Assembly (NCBI RefSeq): GCF_032854445.1
Contig: NC_088304.1
Location: forward strand, 2,358,001-2,422,000
Reading direction: 5' to 3'
Source: Liolophura sinensis
Taxonomy: Eukaryota > Mollusca > Polyplacophora > Chitonida > Chitonidae
Length of the DNA: 64,000 nucleotides
This document shows positions 46,701 to 58,500 of the stretch, one piece after another. A model generated the notes under the pieces. That model saw nothing but the letters and a program-made list of their open reading frames with translations. It did not search any database and was not told the origin of the DNA. Made by a program: the position numbers and the translations under genes. Each line of letters begins with the position of its first letter. Positions within the stretch are counted from its first letter, which is position 1.

Positions 46701-47160
46701 GTCACTCAACTTTTGTGATCTGATGGATGTATGGTTTGCATACTGTCAGAGAGCTTTTTTCGGATCTGATGGATGTAACGTTTGTGTACTGTCACTCAAC
46801 TTTTGTGATCTGATGGATGTAACGTTTGTGTACTGTCACTCAACTTTTGTGATCTGATGGATGTAACGTTTGTGTACTGTCACTTAACTTTTGTGATCTG
46901 ATGGATGTAGAGTTTGTGTACTGTCACTCAACTTTTGTGATCTGATGGATGTAACGTCTGTGTACTGTCACTCAACTTTTGTGATCTGATGGATGTAACG
47001 TTTGTGTTCTGTCACTCAACTTTTGTGATCTGATGGATGTAACGTTTGTGTACTGTCACTCAACTTTTGTGATCTGGTGGATGTAACGTTTGTGTATTGT
47101 CACTCAACTTTTGTGATCTAATGGATGTAACGTTTGTGTATTGTTACTAAGCTTTTGTGG
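43730..47160. repeat. Large minisatellite, about 44-bp unit, 75 or more copies
   Basis: The unit is roughly gatctgatggatgtagggtt then tgtgtactgtcactaagctctt. It has zones: heterogeneous copies at 43.7-44.9 kb; a homogeneous ggcgttaggctttctg block at about 44890-45130; heterogeneous again; and a homogeneous aacgtttgtgtactgtcact block with caacttttgtgatctgatgg at about 46370-47130. No coding role is visible. Confidence 0.92.
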
Positions 47161-47164
47161 ACTA

Positions 47165-47890
47165 TGAGTTAACTACGGAATAAGTTTCAAAGACAAAGAA
47201 AACATAAAACTGTTGAAAAACAAAACAAATGAAAGAGCGTGGCAATGTTTTTGCAAATAAGGTCTTTAAAATTTGTTTCCATTATTTTCTTGAGGAGAAA
47301 AGGGTAATACCAAAACTGTTAGTGCATGGCGGGTATTGTGGACCACCTTTTGGTATATACCGTCTTTATAAGCATAATAATGTTCTAAATAAGGATGTGA
47401 TGTATGTCAACTAAATTTAATTTAGTGGAAATTTGTTATTTATATGGAAACACATGCATTTAATCTGAATTATTAATCAAAAATGTAAATATGGTAAACA
47501 TCAAGGTTGAACGCTTTTAAGGTAGTGCAAATGCATTTGTTAAACATGTGTTACACCCTCATTGATAACATTAAGACAGCATATACCAAGAGGTGGTTCC
47601 AACACACAAAAGTTATTTTTAAGTGTTTTTTTCTCTTTAATGAAAAATCGAGAAAAACATTGTAGACAACAGTTACGTTTAACTTTTTACACTTTTTCAT
47701 CTGAACTTAAGTATTTTTTTATGTTTTCTACATCTTTAAGTCAGAGATTAGCAAACCTTTACAAGTGATTTTAGAATGTGAAGTTGCCGTTATTTTAAGT
47801 CTTTTGGAAATTAATAACTTTTTATCTGTATATTTGAGAATTCAACTGCATACAGAAATGACATTATAACTGCCCTTTAATGGACTCGCA
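47165..47890. other. No gene seen
   Basis: AT-rich. The exon carrying the haem-binding Cys of the decayed P450 would be expected here on the minus strand, but I find no trace of it. Confidence 0.4.
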
Positions 47891-48019
47891 CTTCTTCAGG
47901 ATCAAACACTTCCGGGTCAGGCCAGTATTTTGGGCCAAGGTGGATCAAGTAGATAGGCAAGGCCACACCCATGCCGGCTGGGATACTGATTCCAATAATC
48001 CTCTTGTAATAGAATACTG

Positions 48020-48700
48020 GTCAATAACCGGTCTGCTGTTAACATTCGTTTTGATATGTGCTAAGGCTCACTCCTGGGCTTGTGTGGACAAAAAAACATC
48101 ACTGGAATCAAGCGCCGGTAAGCACGTCATGCGTGACGTTTAACAATGTACGCATCATTTTAATTTGGCGAAATGTAAAAAATTATTGTGCCACAGGACT
48201 ACCGGCTTGTATGGAAGGTCGAGTTTTTTTATCAATGCTTTCCCTTAATAAACCTTTTCGCATATGGAAGAGATACTTTCAGTAGAATTTATTCACCTTT
48301 TTCCACTGACTTTGGAAACACAAACTACATTGGTTCTGCTGGTTAATTCCAGGGCTTCACAGAAAATATAATTTTATCAGTAAACATTAAACAATATACA
48401 AGTAATGTAACTCAGAAAAACGACAGATCCATTTTCACTCAATATTTCACCATTTTATTATGCCATCATCAGGACTGAGTCCCTCAAAATACGCTTAAAT
48501 AAAACCATTTGCAAACATGGGAAAAGGCTGATGAATTACGGTAACGCAATAAGCTTCCTGTCACACAAACGACTGGTCAAGTGTCCAACCCTTGAAATCT
48601 ATTTTACAATAAAGCTGGTGGAAACCATTGAAATACGCCGATCAAAGCCACACATTAACCAAGACAATGAATTCCTAATTTTCCTCTCCCTACAGTCACC
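48020..48700. other. No gene seen
   Basis: Sequence between the exon-11 relic and the 58-bp array; short chance frames only. Confidence 0.35.
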
Positions 48701-48704
48701 CATC

Positions 48705-49415
48705 CTGACTCACATGTCTGCCCATCTCATCTAAGCAGACAGACTCTGGACTACCACCCATCCTGACTCACATCTTTGCCTATCTCATCTCAGCAGACAG
48801 ACTATGGACTACCACCCATCCTGACTCACATGTCTGCCCATCTCATCTCAGCAGACAAACTCTGGACTGCCACCCATCCTAACACATCTTAGCCTATCTC
48901 ATCTCAGCAGACAGACTCTGGACTACCACCCATCCCGACGCATCTTTGCCCATCTCATCTCAGCAGACAAACTCTGGACTACCACCCATCCTGACTCACA
49001 TGTCTGCCCATCTCATCTCAGCAGACAGACTCTGGACTACCACCCATCCCGACGCATCTTTGCCCATCTCATCTCAGCAGACAGACTCTGGACTACCACC
49101 CATCTTGACTCACATGTCTGCCCATCTCATCTCAGCAGACAGACTCTGGACTACCACCCATCTTGACTCACATCTTTGCCTATCTCATCTCAGCAGACAG
49201 ACTCTGGACTACCACCCATCCTGACTCACATCTTTGCCTATCTCATCTCAGCAGACAGACTCTGGACTACCACCCATTCTGACTCACATGTCTGCCCATC
49301 TCATCTCAGCAGACAGACTCTGGACTACCACCCATCCTGACTCACATCTCTGCCCATCTCATCTCAGCAGACAGACTCTGGACTACCACCCATCCTGATT
49401 CACATCTTCGCCCAT
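48705..49415. repeat. 58-bp tandem array, about 12 copies
   Basis: The unit is ctcatctcagcagacagact, ctggactaccacccatcctg, actcacatgtctgcccat. Some units have a short gacgcatctttg variant. Confidence 0.9.
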
Positions 49416-49435
49416 AGTTGTTAAAACCTACTAAT

Positions 49436-49680
49436 AATCTGATTTATGTTTCTTCTATTGCTCAATTGCTAAGGCAACAGCGTATTTCTCTCTTGTCAAT
49501 GTTATTAATCTGATGTGTGTTTCTTCTTATTGTTCATTGGCTAGGTCAACATTGTGTCCCTCTCTTGTCAATCTTTTTAATCTGATGTACCTTTCTTCTA
49601 TTGTTCATTTGCTAAGTCAACACTGTATCCCTCTTGTCAATCTTGTTAATCTGATGTATATTTCATTTATTGTTCAAGAA
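49436..49680. repeat. About 70-bp degenerate array, 3-4 copies
   Basis: Units share aatctgatgt, tttcttctattgttcatt and gctaagtcaacactgt, with a ccctcttgtcaatctt ending. It directly follows the 58-bp array. Confidence 0.7.
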
Positions 49681-50525
49681 GTCGAACTGGTGGATATCAA
49701 TGCGAGAGGTGGACCTATCGTAACATTTTGCTGTAAAAACAAGTATCTCCTACCGCCGAATAACAGGTGTAAACAATCAATTATATGATACCGGATAGAT
49801 ACATTGCTCAAACTCCGATAACATTTAACAAGGCATTCAGAGAATACCGGTAGCTCGCCTGAATGAGCAGTTTGTTAGACGGCATAATGTTCAAGTCATG
49901 TGATACCTTCAAATATTGACCTCTAAACCAAAGACGTAGAATGATAGACACTGTCAGACACATGTAGTATACACTAATTGTATAGGTCTAAGATCTTACC
50001 ATTAAGTCAATAATAAAAAAAAATATTATATTGTCACAACTTTGACTGCTTATCGTATGCGTAAGGATTGTGGAGCAGTGATTCCATATGTCATTGAGTT
50101 GTACATGTAAATCATTGTGGTAGTAAAATATACTGTGTGGGTCAGTGCACAACTTTATCACAGAGGCCTTTGGTATGCAGATAGCAAACTGCATTTGGCA
50201 ATCCATGTACTGTGGAAGGTAATTCAAACTCTGTAGAGCTGAGCAAAATATTGCGTTATGAGGTAAAAGACTTCCTTGTTGTTTGATATGCAAATGGCTA
50301 CCGATGATTGGCTATCTTTAAACCCTATGATTGACGAAACCATTTAACCAAACTCGACACAAACACCGACACCACCACTGGCAACATCTCATCCTTTCTC
50401 ACAATATATCTCCTCAATTCTCTTTCAGTCCAGAGCAACTTTCTAGTGTACAAGTTTTTTTCACTGGTTGACTGAACTTGGTGTGTTAGCCATATTGCTC
50501 AATCCATTACGTCCTGTACGACTTT
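49680..50525. other. No firm gene
   Basis: A plus-strand block at 49680-49765 reads EVELVDINARGGPIVTF with a weak acceptor (gttcaag) and donor (acag|gtgtaa). It is too short and isolated to call. Confidence 0.25.
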
Positions 50526-50732
50526 GATACGAGGTGCTTCCGTGACGACCATGTCCACGTAAGGAAATTTTCCAACACTTTCATATTCTGGAAAATAGGA
50601 GGATGATCATCAGCGATACACGAGAATACACCAACACTCTGGTCACAAATGCCTCACATTTCAGGCTTTAAAGATAACCGTCTGAAGATATCATATCGCT
50701 TTGGTAATAGTAGAAATGTATTTAAACGGCGC

Positions 50733-50792
50733 AATGACCCTGGAGCCTCTCCCAATGCGGTCGTTTTCAGTCCAGTTCATACTGGCTAGTGT
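50733..50792 (+). mobile_element. SINE family A, head fragment
   Basis: aatgaccctggagcctctcc, caatgcggtcgttttcagtc and cagttcatactggctagtg match the tRNA-body junction of the family. The fragment abuts the start of the 27-bp array. Confidence 0.6.
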
Positions 50793-50794
50793 TA

Positions 50795-52605
50795 CCTATA
50801 GGTGAACCTGAGACAGTGTTACCTATAGGTGAACCTGAGACAGTGTTACCTATAGGTGAGCCTGAGACAGTGTTACCTATAGGTGAACCTGAGACAGTGT
50901 TACCTATAGGTGAACCTGATAGTGTTACCTATAAATGAACCTGTGACAGTGTTACCTAAAGGTGAACCTGTGACAGTGTTACCTATAAGTGAACCTGAGA
51001 CAGTGTTACCTATAGGTGAACCTGAGATAGTCTTACCTATAGGTGAACCTGAGATAGTGTTACCTATAAGTGAACCTGTGACTGTTACCTATAGGTGAAC
51101 CTGACAGTGTTATCTATAGGTGAACGTGAGAGAGTGTTACTTATAGGTGAACCTGTGACAGTGTTACCTATAGGTGAACCTGTGACAGTGTTACCTATAG
51201 GTGAACCTGAGACAGTGTTACCTATAGGTGAACCTGACAGTGTTACCTATAGGTGAACGTGAGAGAGTGTTACCTATAGGTGAACCTGACAGTGTTATCT
51301 ATAGGTGAACGTGAGAGAGTGTTACTTATAGGTGAACCTGTGACAGTGTTACCTAAAGGTGAACCTGAGACAGTGTTACCTATAGGTGAACCTGAGACAG
51401 TGTTACCTATAGGTGAACCTGAGATAGTCTTACCTATAGGTGAACCTGAGATAGTGTTACCTATAAGTGAACCTGTGACTGTTACCTATAGGTGAACCTG
51501 ACAGTGTTACCTATAGGTGAACGTGAGAGAGTGTTACCTATAGGTGAACCTGACAGTGTTATCTATAGGTGAACGTGAGAGAGTGTTACTTATAGGTGAA
51601 CCTGTGACAGTGTTACCTAAAGGTGAACCTGAGACAGTGTTACCTATAGGTGAACCTGAGACAGTGTTACCTATAGGTGAACCTGAGATAGTCTTACCTA
51701 TAGGTGAACCTGAGATAGTGTTACCTATAAGTGAACCTGTGACTGTTACCTATAGGTGAACCTGACAGTGTTATCTATAGGTGAACGTGAGAGAGTGTTA
51801 CCTATAGGTGAACCTGAGACAGTGTTGCCTATAGGTGAACCTGACAGTGTTACCTATAGATGAACCTGACAGTGTTACCTATAGGTGAACGTGAGAGAGT
51901 GTTACCTATAGGTGAACCTGAGACAGTGTTACTTATAGGTGAACCTGCAACAGTGTTACCTATAGGTGAACCTGACAGTGTTACCTATAGATGAACCTGA
52001 GACAGTGTTACCTATAGATGAACCTGAGACAGTGTTACCTATAGGTGAACGTGAGACAGTGTTACCTATAGATGAACCTGAGACAGTGTTACCTATAGGT
52101 AAACCTGTGACAGTGTTACCTATAGGTAAACCTGACAGTGTTACCTATAGGTAAACCTGTGTCAGTGTTATCTATAGGTGAACCTGACAGTGTTACCTAA
52201 AGGTGAACCTGAGACAGTGTTACCTATAGGTGAACCTGTGACAGTGTTACCTATAGGTGAACCTGAGGCAGTGTTACCTATAAGAGAACCTGAGACAGTG
52301 TTACCCATAGGCGAACATGCGACAGTGATACCTATAGGCGAACCTGAGACAGTGTTACCTGTAGGTGAACCTGAGACGGTGTTACCTATAAGTGAACCTG
52401 AGACAGTGTTACACATAGGTGAACCTGTGACACCGTTACCTATAGGTTAACCTGATGCAGTGTTACCCATCGGTGAACCTGTGACAGTGTTACTTATAGG
52501 TGAACCTGCGACAGTGTTACCTATAGGTGAACCTGAGACGGTGTTACCCATAGTTGAACCTGCGACAGTGCTACATATAGGTGATCTTGCGATAGTGTTA
52601 CCTTT
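50795..52605. repeat. 27-bp tandem array with shorter units, about 70 copies
   Basis: The unit is acagtgttacctataggtga then acctgag; 21- to 24-base variants lack gagaca. A 264-bp higher-order block is repeated at 51280 and 51544 with identical order of variants. Open frames on both strands are artefacts. Confidence 0.92.
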
Positions 52606-52609
52606 AAGA

Positions 52610-53055
52610 TATGGTTTAATGGGCGAATGACTGACTAAACGAAATTAGTTGTACTCTCTTACCGGAATAAAGGCTATGATCAGATAAGCAGCCCCTTATC
52701 TGGTGATTGGGAAACTCATTTACAATTATGTCCCATGGCATGGCCGGGTCCCCAACCATTCGTATCGGATGGCATCCTTCGTGAATGTTGTGGATAGAGG
52801 ATTTAAAATTGCAATTTTGTATAAAATATTCAAGTTGGCTGCTTCATTTTAGTAAGGTCAGATAGCCAGGATTCTAAACAAATTTGGGGGAGGCTTTACT
52901 TCCAAAACCAATGAGAGAATCGTGTTTTTTCTAACTTTTTTAACCAACTGTTTTGTTATGGTTTGAAAACTATTGCCGACACCTACATGTTTTCGCAGGC
53001 ATTAATCTTGGCTGCGTCCAGCAGGTCTCTGAGATACTACAAATGTGATTAATGT
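52610..53055. other. Former intron region of the decayed P450
   Basis: Nothing certain. The minus strand at about 53035-52990 reads RDLLDAAKINACENM before a stop. It faintly resembles the beginning of the intact gene's I-helix exon. Confidence 0.25.
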
Positions 53056-53057
53056 TT

Positions 53058-53215
53058 ATTAAGGGGCCTCCATGGCCCATACGATTAGCGTGCGAACGCT
53101 AAGGGATGGTTGTGGCTTTCCCCTGGTCTCTGCCCGGTTTCCTCCCACCCTAATGCTGACCGCCGTTATGTAGGTGAAATATTCTTGAGCACGGCGTAAA
53201 GCACCAATCAAATAA
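53058..53215 (+). mobile_element. SINE family A with internal deletion
   Basis: The head ggggcctccatggcccatac is followed after a gap by tggttgtggctttcccctgg, cccggtttcctcccacccta and gaaatattcttgagcacggc, then gtaaagcaccaatcaaataa. Confidence 0.75.
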
Positions 53216-53737
53216 ACAAATATATTTGATATGGACTCATAAACCAGGATAAATGAGGTGCTGAATAAGCGGGGGTTCATGCACGCGCAGTTTTTTAACT
53301 GAAGGAAATGGCTACAAGGCTATAAGGTTATCGGCCATTTTTATCTTTCATTTATAAAGGTCAAACTTTCCCATTGCATGGTGTTAAATCACTACCTTAC
53401 CCAAACACACGGCCATATTTTTGAAACCAAGCATCGTTAGCTTTAAGAAATCCCTGAAACAGAGAGATGTCTCAAAAAGACGTTCAGACATGAATACATC
53501 AAAGTTTCCTTAACGTTCGAAACTACCAACTATTTATAACCAATCAAGTGACAAAGAGTCATTCTTCCAACCAACATTTTAATTGGCAATTTTTATCCAC
53601 GATTAAACCGTCGTCATATACAAGTGAAAATTTCTGATCACAGTTATAAACACCATTCAACTCAGTAACTAAATAACGAAAGTAAATAAATAAATAAATT
53701 ATTCGAAATATTGACTTCATGTATATCTTCGCTTCTT

Positions 53738-53743
53738 ATTCAT

Positions 53744-53818
<75 letters not shown>

Positions 53819-53823
53819 TTCAT
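53738..53823. repeat. ATTT microsatellite
   Basis: About 20 uninterrupted ATTT units. Confidence 0.98.
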
Positions 53824-53964
53824 TTTTGTTTCCCTTGTAACATATGTGACATGCCTTCCGTATAATCTCAAGGAGATTTCCAATAACGAGAAAAGGCCGA
53901 GGCACTTGACCGTCCATATTTGGGAAAACAGCGCATTGTCGTCTGACATACCTAAAAAAAATAG

Positions 53965-54045
53965 ACCGCCCGCCTCGAAGACCTGAGATCAAACCCGAGT
54001 CGAGTCATACCAAAAAGGCAATGGTACTTGTTGCTGCCATAACAT
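53965..54045 (+). mobile_element. SINE family B, head fragment
   Basis: gcccgcctcgaagacctgag, atcaaacccgagtcgagtca and taccaaaaaggcaatggtac, as in 42262-42545. Confidence 0.6.
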
Positions 54046-54049
54046 GCAA

Positions 54050-55410
54050 ACATAACGTTCAACACTCGCCAGAAATTGTGCCATATATACTGCAGCATAC
54101 AGATCTGGATATACAGCATACACTCTCCAAGATTAACCTGTTAAATTTAACAGAAAGTCTGTTGTGAGTGATGCTACAATGTATTTTGTTATTCTGGCAC
54201 ACTATTCTGTTAAAGACATGACCCACATTATGCTAACTCAGCATAAGATTGTATTAGATTAACTGAATAACATTTTTAATATAACAGGGTTTTATATTAT
54301 AAAAGAGACTAGATTTCCACACAACTCAGACAAAAGACCTACTTTTACACTAAACAGATTGTTTTTTTTGTTGTTGTTTTTTTTTGTTTTTTGGTGTTTT
54401 TTCTTAGTGTAGTGTACCCACAAAGTGCCGTCTCAATTCAAACAACGATAACACCACTTTAAAAATGACTTCTCACAATGTCTCAGTATACCTCACTACA
54501 CCCATGCCTTTCCAGCCTACTGAGAAACACCAAGCCCCATTTCCCCTACGGTTTTCTAATATATGGGTACCGTACTTAATTACGACAGTTATCTCCCTTG
54601 GGTTAGTTCTACCGAAGGGCGCAGAAAATAATACTCAGTGTGGGGATATCGAGTTTTCCTCTCGAAATATTGCCCGCAACCAATCCTGCTACCAAACGTC
54701 CAGTACTATAGCTTTCATAAATCGCCAGTTCCCAAACATCTGGGAAGAGCACCAACTCAATTAACATGATGTCAGTCACTGTGTGGCTGGTTCCAACTGC
54801 ATGACCATGGCTGATGTTTCAGTCGGGAGCATTAAGTACACGTATCTCAGATGCACTTTCATGGGGCGCATAACTAACGACAAGCAAATAACAGACTTCT
54901 TCCCCCGCTTAACCTTGTCTCCAAACAATGCACATTGTGGGGTATTCAAAATAGCCCTCTAAAGCACGACTGAAAAAAATATTATTTTGCTTCCATCTTT
55001 TGAAGGGTTAAAAAATTCCAACCAGAAACCGCATGATGATCTCGGTCTTCGTGTTTGCTGAATCTCGCTGTGCACATATCCGGAGAAAGGCGCCGTGCGT
55101 GTGGCTGGCTTCACTGTGAGTGGGATCCATTTTGCTACCGGAAGTGGACCATGTAACGAATCAGCGTGGCTTGAGAGTTATCCAGACGCCATCTTTTGGA
55201 CTGAGCACAGGGCGGAGGGTGGTGTTCAACGGCCCCTAATACCAACAAAAACTCAAATATATATAACTTATGTAAAAAAAATAATACTAAGTAATATGTA
55301 ATAAGTATAACATCAAGAAACACTAATCAAATTCAGCATGCGCTGTAGTACGTAAGGTAATATTATTTAGATATTTTAACTTTATTTTGATAAATAAGAA
55401 TTGCCTTTTA
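54050..55410. other. Region downstream of the intact P450; no firm gene
   Basis: T-rich run at 54360-54402. I searched the minus strand here for the expected last P450 exon and for exon 1 of the decayed paralogue and found neither. Frames at 54465-54764 (plus) and 55095-55301 (plus) have no support. Confidence 0.35.
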
Positions 55411-55596
55411 TCACATAACGGTAGATATAATTTGCGACTGTGTAAAAAGATATATTGCAAGTTTAACGGAGTATAATCAACACACGAAAACTTTCGAAGT
55501 AGCGCGACTGTTACTGCTTATATATACGTTTTAATCAGGTTTATAGCGTGATGTACATCAGACCGGTGGATAGGTACTAGTATATTCACTGCTTAC

Positions 55597-58500
55597 CTCT
55601 TGTGCCAATTCAATATGGAAGTTCTGTACAAGTCGAGCAATGGCGGCCTTACATTGGATCATACCCAATCTCCACCCGAGGCACATCCGGGGACCGTAGC
55701 CTACGCCCAAAAACGTTTGAGGGTGACGTTTAGCTTTCTCGCTTGCAGTAAACCTATTGGAAAAAAACAAATCTGAGTTTAAGGATCGATGTTCATATTA
55801 TTCCAGTCGCCAGCTAATAATATATAAACAGTATACCGTTTTCCTCAAAGCGGTTTAAGATTTCATATCCTTCATGGCGGCCGTTAAATATACTAATGGA
55901 GGAGACCCAAAAGAATGTTGGGGAGAGACATCGTAAACCAGGACTAGATTAAGTCGCCAATGCCTGGTTATTTGATCAAGAAACTATTTTCTTGCACATG
56001 CAGAATGATCGCTGCTCTAATACACTGCGGGGGACATTCGTGACAAACGGGGTTAGCGCGCCAGCAAGGCGCAATGACCCAGGAGCCTCTCACAAGTGCG
56101 ATCCCAGTGAGTTCAGTTGCACCTCATTCTGGCTTCATCTCCGGTCGTAATTGGAAAGGTCTTCGAGCAACTTGCGGATGGTCGTGGGTTTTCCCCGCGC
56201 TTTGCCCGGTTTTCTTCCACCATAATGCTGGCCGCCGTCGTATAGGCGAAATAGTCTTGAGTACGACGTAAACACCAATCAGATAAATAAATATATCTAT
56301 ACACTGCTAACGAGAATCTATTAGTTGTGTCCTATCTGGTCTGTCTGCCCAACAAATAGCCAGTCGTGCACCTTAGTGGGGCATCCATGCATAACAGACC
56401 ATCTGGTAAATAACACAACTCGACATAACTGGACTTCTTTACAGGTCACTTACAGTATGATGAGTTACAGCCAGATATTAAACTCACTGACAACTACACA
56501 ACCAAATAACTTACCTTTCCGGGTCGAATTTCTCGGGCTCCGGGTAAATTTCCGGGTCTGAGTATATGGGCGATGACATCAGGCGTATCACCATGCCCTT
56601 TGGGATGGTGACGTCATTGATGACGCAACTTTCGGTACAGACACGGGTCACACTGTGAAACGAAAACGTCCAGATACATATACACACAATTTAACAGCAT
56701 TTGCGGCTGAGTGTTTTAATTTTATTGGTCCATAACAAAGAACAGATCGCACAACTACTACCTCTGCTAAAATTATTGATACTGTTAATATAACGACCAT
56801 AATAAGTTTAGGATACTATGCATAAGGATTGCTGATGCTCTGCCAATATTTACGAAAAACAGGTAAGTAAACAAAACCAATTGGTGTTCTTCATCAAGAT
56901 CAACATTTAACCATATTAGCATGTCGCTAAATATGACAGAGAAATTCAAACCAATTTGCATATTGATGGCCGGCTTGGCATTGGTCAAGACACCATTCTT
57001 ACAATCGTGGCATAAACCGGTAATTTTTACCTCAGCCTCTGTTCGGTTTTCTCCCACCATTAAACACGCCGCCATCTTATAAGAGAAATGTTCTTGAGTA
57101 CAGCGTAAAATTCCAATCACATAAATAAATAAATGAACCAACATGATAGTCACTGTAGAACGGAGTGGCTTGTACACTTCCTCCTGCTCATTTAGAGCAT
57201 ACTTACCCAGGAGCAATGGGGAAAACTCGCAAAGTCTCGTGGAGCACGGTGTCCAAATATTCCAGATGACCCAGTGAATCGTAATTCATGGTGTCCTGGA
57301 AACAAGCATTAGTAAACATAACTTCAAAAGCATTCAAATCACCGCGAGACGCTGCACCAATATGAACTGCGTTTCACCTACGAATTACTAATCAACCGAC
57401 ATTAATTTGTTCTTATTTTGTCTTCTGTTATGATAGCTATATTGTATTAAATTGTCACTGGGCTTTTGAAGGATTGTCCGTTGAACACTGGTGTCAAAAT
57501 AAAAATGTATCAATATTTTTAATGTCTTTCCTCACCTCTTTTGGAACCATTCTGTCTACTTCCTGGAACACGTTTTTCTGGACATCTGGGTATTTCGCGA
57601 TGTTGTAGACGGCAAAGGCCAACAGGTTGTTTGTCTGTCCAAACCCTGCTCCAATCAATCCGTGTACTTGCGACAGTAGCTCTTCATCGCTCAGGCCTCG
57701 TTTACAGTCGTTGTTCTCCTCGTCGCGATACACGTTGTAAGCTTCCAGCAGGTTTGTCATTAGATTTTTCTTCGTCAGTTTGCCCATCTGTTAACGAAAA
57801 GGAGCAGAATAGTTGGGGATTTATAATACAACGAAAACGACCAGAACGTGGAGAGCAAAAGAGTAGCGATGACATTGTGATGCATGCAACATGCAACAAA
57901 TAACAACAATTTTACGTTTTCGTTTTCCCCTAATGTTTTACACTTCTGAAACGTAATAGATGTGTTCCATACTTGACTGATCAGTTCGAAGTATGTTCGA
58001 AGTTCAAAACAGCGCTAACAAATTCCGATTTCGGGGCCTCATTGGCCAACAGCTTACTGGCGTGAAACCGTCTATACTGTTCAGTCCAAGATGGCCTAGG
58101 ACTGAAATGCAAACACTAGAAGTCCACATACATCCCGTCAACTTTGGAAGGTCCAATACCTCAACGTTGCCTTGATATAGGTATTCGATTTTATTCATTT
58201 ATTTATTTGTTTGTTTTTTGACTGGAGCTTTACAGCTTTATAAAGAATATTATACAACGGTGGATGCGATTTTAAGTCTGAGGGTTTTGTAACTGAAAAA
58301 TACTGAATACAGCGTATAACAATCATGTAATAAATGAACTAAAAGCTAAATAAATAAGTATTAGTGAGCTCAGTTCTACGAAAAATAAGCGATTTTCTTA
58401 CCATAAATTGCGTCTTGAACTCTTTGATGAGCGTTTGAACATTTGATAAATGCTGGTGGTGCAGACGTTCGTAATCCCCGTTAAATTTTTTCAAGATGGG

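Larger units (their letters stand above)
47892..53951 (-). pseudogene. Decayed clan-3 cytochrome P450, tandem paralogue
   Basis: Exon relics lie in order downstream of the intact P450 and match it in size, phase and sequence type. Exon 2, 53951-53855, is 97 nt, exactly as in the intact gene; it reads CAVFPNMDGQVPRPFLVIGN, but its donor is GC instead of GT. Exon 3, 53453-53401, is 53 nt, exactly as in the intact gene (FLKANDAWFQKYGRVFG, flanked by tttcag and gtaagg). Exon 10, 50587 to about 50529, reads YESVGKFPYVDMVVTEAPR, so the K-helix E-x-x-R keeps Glu and Arg but has Pro for Leu, then breaks. Exon 11, about 48020-47892, reads IPAGMGVALPIYLIH and KYWPDPEVFDPEE, with a stop upstream and a shifted donor. 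A DLLDAAK-like scrap near 53020 may be exon 9. Exons 1, 4-8 and the haem exon were not found. Two arrays occupy its former introns. Confidence 0.7.

Noticed and set aside
48946-49224. 92-codon frame in the 58-bp array
   Set aside because: 58 is not a multiple of three and the frame simply cycles through the phases of the same unit.
33656-49415. CRISPR-like repeat-spacer arrays
   Set aside because: The repeats are contiguous, without unique spacers, and the genome is eukaryotic.
50910-52450. Several plus-strand frames and one minus-strand frame in the 27-bp array as repeat proteins
   Set aside because: A 27-bp period keeps frames open on both strands. Starts are arbitrary and units vary by small indels.
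57541-57903. 120-codon plus-strand frame
   Set aside because: Antisense to P450 exon 9 and its upstream intron; no independent support.
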